Below the pieces are notes generated by a model. That model was not told the origin of the DNA. It searched no databases and saw only the letters and a list, made by a program, of their open reading frames with translations. The position numbers and the translations under genes are program-made. Of a stretch of 64,000 nucleotides of DNA, positions 57,748 to 64,000 are shown piece by piece. The first letter of the stretch is position 1; every line of letters begins with the position of its first letter. The DNA is from Acidimangrovimonas pyrenivorans (lineage in GTDB: Bacteria; Pseudomonadota; Alphaproteobacteria; Rhodobacterales; Rhodobacteraceae), in NCBI RefSeq assembly GCF_042643245.1, contig NZ_JBHRSK010000011.1, positions 62,001-126,000 of the forward strand, read 5' to 3'.

Positions 57748-58272
57748 ATGCGCGCCGCCTGCCTCGTTGCCGCCCTCATGCTCGCCGCCCTTGCCCGGCC
57801 CGACCCGGCCGCGGCGACCGTGCTGGGGCGGATGAACGCGAGCGTCGCCGGCCACGACCTGGCCTACCGGATCACCGACGCGCCCGGGGCGGGCTCGGCC
57901 TGGCAGGGTGCGCGCAAGGTCGTCACGGTGACGCTGGACTGGCACGGCCCCCTGCCGACCGACCGGCTGGTGCTGGAACTGACCTTGAACGACGGGAGGC
58001 CGGTGGCGGCGCGGCTCGAACAGCCGGACGCCCTTGGCGGCGCGCTGTCGGCGGACGCGCCGGATGGCCTGAAGGTCACCCTGCGACAGGCGCTGCGGCA
58101 GGGAAGCTGGCTGCATCTCAAGGGCCGCCTGAGCGGCCGGTTGCAGCCGGCCGGCGCGAAGTCCGGCGCGCTGGAGGGCGGCAGCAAGCGCATCCGGGCC
58201 TGGTTCTCGACCTGGGTGCCCGCCATCCTCGCGCCGGAGCCGTCCGGCAGCTCCGAGGGCGGCCATGGCTGA
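57748..58272 (+). CDS. Secreted protein, unknown function
   Basis: 174 residues. Signal peptide to about residue 24 (ending PAAAT). The rest looks beta-rich and ends in a Ser/Glu/Gly-rich tail. I recognise no family. CAGGAGA precedes ATG. It is divergent from xthA and lies 180 bases before prpE. It could also be a lineage-specific gene. Confidence 0.7.
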   Translation: MRAACLVAALMLAALARPDPAAATVLGRMNASVAGHDLAYRITDAPGAGSAWQGARKVVTVTLDWHGPLPTDRLVLELTLNDGRPVAARLEQPDALGGALSADAPDGLKVTLRQALRQGSWLHLKGRLSGRLQPAGAKSGALEGGSKRIRAWFSTWVPAILAPEPSGSSEGGHG

Positions 58273-58383
58273 TCCCTCCGCCGCCGGCGGCCCGGGCCCG
58301 AGCCGATGGCGGGCAAGGGTGCCGGGATCGTGACCGCCACGGGCAAGGCCGGGCCGGCGAGGACATTTCGGCGCAGGAAAAAC

Positions 58384-58404
58384 TTGCGCAACATTCTTGT
58401 GCCA
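58384..58404. promoter_or_regulatory. Paired TTGCGCAA-like boxes upstream of prpE
   Basis: TTGCGCAA (a perfect dyad) and the weaker TTGTGCCA stand 13 bases apart about 55 bases before the prpE start. They resemble the TTTGCAAA-type sites of short-chain fatty acid regulators (PccR/ScfR group), but the spacing and sequence are only loosely similar. Confidence 0.3.
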
Positions 58405-58452
58405 TGTCGCGCCGAGGCGTAACAAAACGCGAGTCGTGGAGGAGGGTATACA

Positions 58453-60345
58453 ATGGCATACGCAGATATCTACAGGCGCTGGCAAGCCGATCCCGAGGGA
58501 TTCTGGATGGAGCAGGCCGAGGCGATCGACTGGATCGAAAAGCCCTCGAAGGCGCTGTTCGACGACAATGCGCCGCTCTACGAATGGTTCAAGGACGGCA
58601 AGGTCAATGCCTGCTGGAACGCCGTCGACCGCCATGTCGAGGCCGGCCGCGGGCCGCAATACGCCATCATCCATGACAGCCCGGTCACCGGCACCACCCA
58701 CAAGATCACCTATTCCGAGCTGCGCAACCGCGTCGCCAGCCTGGCCGGGGCGCTGCGCGCCAAGGGGGTCGAGAAGGGCGACCGGGTGATCATCTACATG
58801 CCGATGGTGCCCGAGGCGATCGAGGCGATGCTGGCCTGCGCCCGTCTCGGCGCGATCCACTCGGTCGTCTTCGGCGGCTTCGCGGCGCATGAGCTGGCGG
58901 TGCGGATCGACGACGCCAAGCCCAAGGCGATCCTCGCCGCCTCCTGCGGGATCGAGCCGGGCCGCGTCGTCCATTACAAGCCGCTGCTCGACGCCGCCAT
59001 CGAGCAGGCCGAGCACAAGCCCGATTTCTGCGTCATCCTCCAGCGCGAGCAGGAGGTGGCCAAGCTGGTCGAGGGTCGCGATTTCGGCTGGCACAGCTTC
59101 CAGTATGGCGCCCAGCCGGCGGAATGCGTGCCGGTCGAGGGCGATCACCCCGCCTACATCCTCTATACCTCGGGCACGACCGGCCAGCCCAAGGGCGTGG
59201 TGCGGCCGACCGCCGGCCACCTCGTGGCGCTGAACTGGACGATGAAGAACATCTACGGCGTCAATCCGGGCGAGGTGTTCTGGGCGGCCTCGGATGTCGG
59301 CTGGGTCGTCGGCCACAGCTACATCGCCTACGGGCCGCTGATCCACGGCAACACCACGATCGTCTTCGAGGGCAAGCCGGTCGGCACCCCCGATGCCGGC
59401 ACCTTCTGGCGCGTCATCGCCGATCACAAGGTGGCCAGCTTCTTCACCGCCCCCACCGCCTTCCGCGCCATCAAGCGCGAGGATCCCAAGGGCGAGCTGC
59501 TGCAGAAATACAACCTCGACTCGCTGCGTGCGCTTTATCTGGCGGGCGAGCGGGCCGACCCCGACACCATCCAATGGGCGCAGAACCAGCTCGGCGTGCC
59601 GGTGATCGACCACTGGTGGCAGACCGAGACCGGCTGGGCGATCGCCGCCAACCCGCTCGGGATCGAGGAACTGCCGGTCAAGGTCGGCTCGCCCTCGGTG
59701 GCGATGCCGGGCTATGACGTGCAGGTGCTGGACGAGGGCGGCCACCCGGTGGCGCCGGGCACGCTGGGCGCGATCGCGGTCAAGCTGCCCTTGCCGCCCG
59801 GCACCCTGCCGACGCTGTGGAACGCCGAGGAGCGGTTCCAGAAGTCCTATCTCGACCACTTCCCGGGCTATTACGAGACCGGCGACGCCGGCTATATCGA
59901 CGAGGACGGCTATCTCTACATCATGGCGCGCACCGACGACGTCATCAACGTCGCCGGCCACCGGCTGTCGACCGGGGCGATGGAGGAGGTGCTGGCGTCG
60001 CATCCCGACGTCGCCGAATGCGCGGTGATCGGGGTGGCGGACGAGTTGAAGGGGCAGCTGCCGCTGGGCTTCCTGTGCCTCAACGCCGGCTGCAACCGGC
60101 CGCATGACGAGATCGTCAAGGAGAACGTGGCGCTGGTGCGCGAGCAGATCGGCCCCGTCGCCGCCTTCAAGCATGCCTGCGTCGTCGACCGCCTGCCCAA
60201 GACCCGCTCGGGCAAGATCCTGCGCGCCACCATGGTCAAGATCGCCGACGGGCAGGAGTTCAAGATGCCGGCGACGATCGACGATCCGGCGATTCTCGAC
60301 GAGATCCGCGAGGCGCTGAAGGGGCTGGGCTACCCGAAGGGGTGA
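58453..60345 (+). CDS. prpE: Propionate-CoA ligase (propionyl-CoA synthetase)
   Basis: 630 residues. Adenylate-forming enzyme making propionyl-CoA from propionate. ATP loop YTSGTTGQPKGVV, adenylate-binding HWWQTETGWA, and the catalytic Lys near the C-terminus in KTRSGKILRATM. The N-terminus MAYADIYRRWQADPEGFWMEQ and the length fit PrpE rather than acetyl-CoA synthetase (about 650). GAGGAGG precedes ATG. Monocistronic, and the complementary strand carries a long false frame. Confidence 0.95.
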   Translation: MAYADIYRRWQADPEGFWMEQAEAIDWIEKPSKALFDDNAPLYEWFKDGKVNACWNAVDRHVEAGRGPQYAIIHDSPVTGTTHKITYSELRNRVASLAGALRAKGVEKGDRVIIYMPMVPEAIEAMLACARLGAIHSVVFGGFAAHELAVRIDDAKPKAILAASCGIEPGRVVHYKPLLDAAIEQAEHKPDFCVILQREQEVAKLVEGRDFGWHSFQYGAQPAECVPVEGDHPAYILYTSGTTGQPKGVVRPTAGHLVALNWTMKNIYGVNPGEVFWAASDVGWVVGHSYIAYGPLIHGNTTIVFEGKPVGTPDAGTFWRVIADHKVASFFTAPTAFRAIKREDPKGELLQKYNLDSLRALYLAGERADPDTIQWAQNQLGVPVIDHWWQTETGWAIAANPLGIEELPVKVGSPSVAMPGYDVQVLDEGGHPVAPGTLGAIAVKLPLPPGTLPTLWNAEERFQKSYLDHFPGYYETGDAGYIDEDGYLYIMARTDDVINVAGHRLSTGAMEEVLASHPDVAECAVIGVADELKGQLPLGFLCLNAGCNRPHDEIVKENVALVREQIGPVAAFKHACVVDRLPKTRSGKILRATMVKIADGQEFKMPATIDDPAILDEIREALKGLGYPKG

Positions 60346-60372
60346 GGCCCTGCGCGGAGCAGCAATCACGGG

Positions 60373-60392
60373 CGCCCGGCTGCGGCCGGGCG
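60373..60392 (+). terminator. Weak terminator-like hairpin after prpE
   Basis: CGCCCGGC and GCCGGGCG pair around TGCG, followed by TCTGCTCTTGG, so the T-tract is poor. It lies between the convergent prpE and nuclease genes. Confidence 0.45.
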
Positions 60393-60532
60393 TCTGCTCT
60401 TGGAGACGCCATGCCTGTCGTCCGGGTGCGCGGCCGCCCGAGGTGGGCGCGGAACGCGCCCGCCTGTGGGGCGGGCGGACGCGTGCCCGGCGGTGCCCGA
60501 CGGGCGTGGCGGATGATCGGTGACCCGCCCCC

Positions 60533-61309
60533 TTAAAGCGGCAGCATCGGGTCCTCGGGCGGCGCCTCGGCCGGCGGGGCGTCGGACAGGATCGTCGCCG
60601 GCAGGCCGAGCAGCAACAGCGGGCAGGGATTGCCGACGCCGCGCAGCACCCGGTCCTCGAGCTTGGCCCAATGGGTCGAGGACGGGCCGAACTTGTCCGA
60701 GACGAAATGGCGCGCGAAAGCCTCGTGGAACGGTATCCCGCGCGCCACCAGCCCGGCCACCGCCGCCGCCTGCCGCGCCGTGCGGTCGCCGATGCCCAGC
60801 CGGGCCAGATCCTCCTCGGAATGCAGGTCGTTGGCCGCCAGCCAGCCGGTGATCCGGCCCAGCAGTTCGTCCTGCATCGACCGCCCGCGGGTGACGATGA
60901 TGCCGAGAGAGATCGCCGACTGCGCGTGCAGGCGCTGGAAATTCTCGAGATCGCGGTCGAAGAACGGATCCTTGTTGTTCCACTCGATCTCGAGCGCCAG
61001 AGTGCCCGCCGCACCGCGCCGGATATGGTCGATCTCGTGGCTGATCGCCTCGCGGACGGTGCCGTCGACGATGGTCTGGACGGCGAAGTTGTGCTTGGTC
61101 CAGCCGGCCCCGGCCAGCGCCCGGCGCAACCGCTGGGTCTGGCCGCTCTCGCCGCCGCCGCCGCCGATCAGCTCGGCCATCGAGATGCGGAAGCCGGCCA
61201 GGACGCCGGTCAGCGCCTCCAGCTCGTCGGGGAAGTCATGGCGCAGGATGGCCTCCGCGTGGTTGCGGGTCTGAACGTCGTACCCGGCCTCGCGGAGCGC
61301 CTCCAGCAT
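60533..61309 (-). CDS. BglII/BstYI-family type II restriction endonuclease-like protein
   Basis: 258 residues from ATG at 61309. The central region matches the BglII/BstYI PD-(D/E)xK family: SHEIDHI with Asp94, then LALEIEWNNKDPFFDRDLEN with Glu107 and Glu109, and ISLGIIVTRG. The conserved metal-binding acids seem present, so activity is possible. The ATG shares a base with the aspS stop (TGATG), so it is translationally coupled to aspS. No DNA methyltransferase is found in the window, which would be needed to protect the host if it cut a GATC-type site. Confidence 0.85.
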   Translation of the reverse strand: MLEALREAGYDVQTRNHAEAILRHDFPDELEALTGVLAGFRISMAELIGGGGGESGQTQRLRRALAGAGWTKHNFAVQTIVDGTVREAISHEIDHIRRGAAGTLALEIEWNNKDPFFDRDLENFQRLHAQSAISLGIIVTRGRSMQDELLGRITGWLAANDLHSEEDLARLGIGDRTARQAAAVAGLVARGIPFHEAFARHFVSDKFGPSSTHWAKLEDRVLRGVGNPCPLLLLGLPATILSDAPPAEAPPEDPMLPL

Positions 61310-63087
61310 CAATCCTCCCGCGGGACCACCCGCAGCCCGAGCTCGCGCAGCTGCTCGTTGGTCGGGTTGGACGGCGCGTCCATCATCAGGTCCTCGGCGC
61401 GCTGGTTCATCGGGAACATGATGACCTCGCGGATGTTGGCCGTATCGGCCAGCAGCATCACGATCCGGTCGATACCCGCCGCGCAGCCGCCGTGGGGCGG
61501 AGCGCCGTAGCGGAACGCCTTGACCATGCCGCCGAAACGCTTCTCGACCTCGTCATGGCCGTAGCCGGCGATCTCGAAGGCCTTGAACATGATCTCGGGC
61601 CGGTGGTTCCGGATCGCGCCCGAGAGGATCTCGTAGCCGTTGCAGGCAAGGTCGTACTGGTAGCCCTTGACCTCGAGCGGGTCGCCCTCGAGCGCCTCGA
61701 GCCCGCCCTGCGGCATCGAGAACGGGTTGTGCTCGAAATCGATCTCGCCGGTTTCCTCGTCCTTCTCGTAGATCGGGAAATCGACGACCCAGGCGAAGGC
61801 GAAGCGGTCCTTGTCGGTCAGACCCAGTTCCTCGCCGATGACGTTGCGGGCGCGGCCGGCGACCGGCTCGAACACCTTCGGCTTGCCGCCGAGGAAGAAG
61901 GCGGCGTCGCCCTTGCCGAGGCCGAGCTGCTGGCGGATCGCCTCGGTCCGCTCGGGGCCGATATTCTTGGCGAGCGGGCCGGCGGCCTCGATGCCGTCCG
62001 CGCCCTCGCGCCAGAAGATGTAGCCCATGCCCGGCAGGCCCTGCTGCTGGGCGAAGGCGTTCATCCGGTCGCAGAACTTGCGGCTGCCGCCGGTGGGCGC
62101 CGGGATGGCGCGGATCTCGTTGCCCTCGGTTTCCAGCAGCTTGGCGAAGATGGCGAAGCCCGAGCCGCGGAAATGCTCGGAGACGTCCTGCATCTTGATC
62201 GGGTTGCGCAGGTCGGGCTTGTCCGAGCCATACCACAGCGCGGCATCGCGATAGGCGATCTGCGGCCAGTGCTGGTCGACCTTGCGGCCGTTGCCGAATT
62301 CCTCGAACACGCCCTGGATCACCGGCTGGACGGCGTCGAAGACGTCCTGCTGCTCGACAAAGCTCATCTCGACGTCGAGCTGGTAGAAGTCGGTCGGGCT
62401 GCGGTCGGCGCGCGGATCCTCGTCGCGGAAGCAGGGGGCGATCTGGAAATAGCGGTCGAAGCCGGCGACCATGATCAGCTGCTTGAACTGCTGCGGCGCC
62501 TGCGGCAGGGCGTAGAATTTGCCCGGGTGCAGCCGCGACGGCACCAGGAAGTCGCGCGCGCCCTCGGGTGACGAGGCGGTGATGATCGGGGTCTGGAACT
62601 CGGTGAAGCCGCTGTCCCACATCCGGTCGCGCATCGACTTGATGACGTGGCTGCGCAGCATGATGTTGTTGTGCAGGCTCTCGCGCCGCAGGTCGAGGAA
62701 GCGGTAGGCGAGGCGGGTTTCCTCGGGATATTCCTGATCGCCGAAGACCGGCAGCGGCAGTTCCTCGGCGGCGCCGAGAACGGTGAGGTCGCGGATATAG
62801 ACCTCGATCTCGCCGGTCGGCAGCTTGGGATTGATCAGGCTCTCGTCGCGCGCCTTCACCGTGCCCTCGATGCGGATCACCCATTCCGAGCGCACCTTCT
62901 CGACCTCGGCGAAGGCGGGGCTGTCGCCGTCGGCGAGGATCTGGGTCACACCGTAATGGTCGCGCAGATCGATGAACAGCACACCGCCATGATCGCGCAC
63001 CCGGTGCACCCAGCCCGAAAGCCGGACCGTCTGGCCGACATCGGCCTTGGTGAGTTGCGCGCAGGTATGGCTGCGATAGGCATGCAT
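61309..63087 (-). CDS. aspS: Aspartyl-tRNA synthetase
   Basis: 592 residues from ATG at 63087. N-terminal OB-fold anticodon domain (VRLSGWVHRVRDHGGVLFIDLRDHYG), class II catalytic core with PQAPQQFKQLIMVAGFDRYFQIAPCFRDEDPRADR, the bacterial GAD insert, and the C-terminal motif 3 GCAAGIDRIVMLL. The length is that of the bacterial (possibly non-discriminating) form. Followed by the coupled nuclease gene, divergent from cfa. Confidence 0.97.
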   Translation of the reverse strand: MHAYRSHTCAQLTKADVGQTVRLSGWVHRVRDHGGVLFIDLRDHYGVTQILADGDSPAFAEVEKVRSEWVIRIEGTVKARDESLINPKLPTGEIEVYIRDLTVLGAAEELPLPVFGDQEYPEETRLAYRFLDLRRESLHNNIMLRSHVIKSMRDRMWDSGFTEFQTPIITASSPEGARDFLVPSRLHPGKFYALPQAPQQFKQLIMVAGFDRYFQIAPCFRDEDPRADRSPTDFYQLDVEMSFVEQQDVFDAVQPVIQGVFEEFGNGRKVDQHWPQIAYRDAALWYGSDKPDLRNPIKMQDVSEHFRGSGFAIFAKLLETEGNEIRAIPAPTGGSRKFCDRMNAFAQQQGLPGMGYIFWREGADGIEAAGPLAKNIGPERTEAIRQQLGLGKGDAAFFLGGKPKVFEPVAGRARNVIGEELGLTDKDRFAFAWVVDFPIYEKDEETGEIDFEHNPFSMPQGGLEALEGDPLEVKGYQYDLACNGYEILSGAIRNHRPEIMFKAFEIAGYGHDEVEKRFGGMVKAFRYGAPPHGGCAAGIDRIVMLLADTANIREVIMFPMNQRAEDLMMDAPSNPTNEQLRELGLRVVPRED

Positions 63088-63205
63088 GAGGATTCCCCTT
63101 CCGAGGCGCTTGATCCGGTTTTGCGCCGATACACCTTGTGACGCCCGGGAAGTCAAGTCGGCAGGGCTTCAATGCGAGAAATTGCAAGGGACAGGCGTCT
63201 TTACC

Positions 63206-63215
63206 TGTCGCGACA
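63206..63215. promoter_or_regulatory. Perfect palindrome between -35 and -10-like elements of cfa
   Basis: TGTCGCGACA lies between TTTACC (63200-63205) and CTATGC (63223-63228), which are 17 bases apart; a candidate operator inside a weak promoter. Confidence 0.35.
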
Positions 63216-63280
63216 GATTGTCCTATGCTCACCCTGTTCCGATCGATACTGCCCCCGCGCAGCAGTGTAAGGAGGATGGC

Positions 63281-64000
63281 ATGTGGACAAGCCTGCTTGA
63301 CCGGATGCTGGACCGGCTGGTCCACCACGGCACCCTGTCGCTGACCATGCCGGACGGCGGGACCCGTCGTTACGGCGTGGGACTGCCCGAGGTGACGGTC
63401 AAGATCACCGACCCGGCATTGCCCCGACGGCTGGTCCTCAATCCCGACATGGCGCTGGGCGAGGGCTACATGGACGGCACCGTCATCATCGAGAACGACG
63501 ATCTCTACGGCTTGCTGGGACTTGCGCTGACCAATATCGCCGCCGCGCCCAGCAACTGGCGCGACCGGCTGATGGAGCTGCACGCGCTGTTCCGCCGCGC
63601 CGCCCAGTTCAACCCGATGGGCAAGGCCCGGGCCAACGTCGCCCATCACTACGATCTTTCGGGCGAGCTCTACGACCTGTTCCTCGACGACGACCGGCAG
63701 TATTCCTGCGCCTATTTCCGCGAACCGGACTACACGCTGGAGCAGGCCCAGCGCGCCAAGAAGGACCATATCGCCAGGAAGCTGCTGATCGAGCCGGGGA
63801 TGACCGTGCTGGATATCGGCTGCGGCTGGGGCGGGCTGGGGCTGACGCTGGCGCGCGACTACGGCGCCAAGGTGCTGGGCGTGACGCTGAGCGAGGAGCA
63901 GCACAAGATCGCGCAACGCCGGGCCGCCGAGGCCGGGCTGTCGGGCCAGGTCGAGTTCCGTCTCTGCGACTACCGCACCGTCACCGGCAAGTTCGACCGC
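63281..64000 (+). CDS. Cyclopropane-fatty-acyl-phospholipid synthase, 5' part (runs off window)
   Basis: The first 240 residues are present, open to the last base. A short N-terminal region (VVHxGxL-like LVHHGTLSLTMPDGG) is followed by the CFA/mycolate-type methyltransferase: NVAHHYDLSGELYDLFLDDD, YSCAYF, and the SAM-binding motif VLDIGCGWGGLGLTLA. It methylates unsaturated acyl chains of membrane lipids, and so links to the fabA/fabB branch of the same window. AAGGAGG precedes ATG. Paralogues of other specificity exist in this family. Confidence 0.93.
   Translation, partial: MWTSLLDRMLDRLVHHGTLSLTMPDGGTRRYGVGLPEVTVKITDPALPRRLVLNPDMALGEGYMDGTVIIENDDLYGLLGLALTNIAAAPSNWRDRLMELHALFRRAAQFNPMGKARANVAHHYDLSGELYDLFLDDDRQYSCAYFREPDYTLEQAQRAKKDHIARKLLIEPGMTVLDIGCGWGGLGLTLARDYGAKVLGVTLSEEQHKIAQRRAAEAGLSGQVEFRLCDYRTVTGKFDR

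Noticed and set aside
57670..61014. Open frame of 1114 codons on the minus strand across prpE
   Set aside because: It is antisense to the clearly conserved prpE gene and part of the nuclease gene, has a composition typical of shadow frames in GC-rich DNA (many His, Arg, Asp), and no family features.
61553..63916. Open frame of 787 codons on the minus strand
   Set aside because: It overlaps aspS in another frame and runs antisense through the cfa start; its residues are those of frame-shifted aspS.

Overview
This window is chromosomal DNA from an alphaproteobacterium, most likely Rhodobacteraceae/Paracoccaceae. The evidence is very high GC, strong Shine-Dalgarno spacing, and family-typical gene orders: miaB...phoH-ybeY-corC-lnt, irr divergent from fabA-fabB-fabI, folB-folP-glmM, and glyQ-DUF6446-glyS beside a PPDK-like gene. 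The genus cannot be fixed from the sequence. I see no rRNA, tRNA, CRISPR array, prophage, transposase or integrase. The content is core metabolism with small accessory islands.

Layout. 1-2.4 kb: the 3' end of trpB with a strong terminator, then an unusual three-gene set (secreted Gly/Asp-rich protein, secreted PepSY-like protein with a similar tail, membrane-anchored LuxR-type regulator). 2.4-9.6 kb, leftward: DUF2237 protein, lnt, corC-like, ybeY, phoH, two envelope proteins sharing a duplicated domain, and miaB. 9.7-15.4 kb: a GT2-like protein, irr, fabA-fabB-fabI, a membrane protein with a Cys cluster, and an FKBP isomerase. 15.5-26.4 kb: dehalogenase and hydrolase pair, threonine dehydratase-like enzyme, degenerate rhomboid, trpS, L,D-transpeptidase, branched-chain aminotransferase, universal stress protein, nfuA-tsaB-rimI. 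26.6-32 kb: a BMP-type nucleoside ABC importer followed by purine nucleoside phosphorylase. 32-41.5 kb: TSUP permease with TIGR02186 protein, GntR regulator, nucleotidase, a small membrane protein with an FNR-like box, UbiH-type hydroxylase, AGT-family aminotransferase, two overlapping Lrp genes divergent from ilvC, and a DMT exporter. 41.6-52.5 kb, leftward: glmM, folP, folB, sleB-type hydrolase, PPDK-like gene, glyS, DUF6446, glyQ. 52.7-64 kb: an SPOR/PG-binding/trypsin-like protein that lacks its catalytic residues, Trm112 and LON-domain proteins, CnoX-like thioredoxin, xthA, prpE, a BglII/BstYI-family nuclease coupled to aspS, and the 5' end of a cyclopropane-fatty-acid synthase.

How the genes work together. 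Membrane lipid and envelope functions recur (fabABI, lnt, OmpA-like, SleB, L,D-transpeptidase, cfa). Iron and Fe-S handling is linked by irr and a candidate Irr box in front of nfuA. The nucleoside importer and phosphorylase form one overlapping salvage operon. Branched-chain amino acid metabolism is represented by ilvC, its divergent Lrp pair and an ilvE-like gene.

The best candidates for something new are: the 819-2441 membrane-regulator module; the solitary restriction-endonuclease-like gene coupled to aspS with no methyltransferase in the window; two apparent pseudo-enzymes (trypsin-like and rhomboid); and a dispersed palindromic element found at nine intergenic sites, always next to a gene 3' end. 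Start codons were chosen by ribosome-binding site and family alignment from memory. No database search was run.
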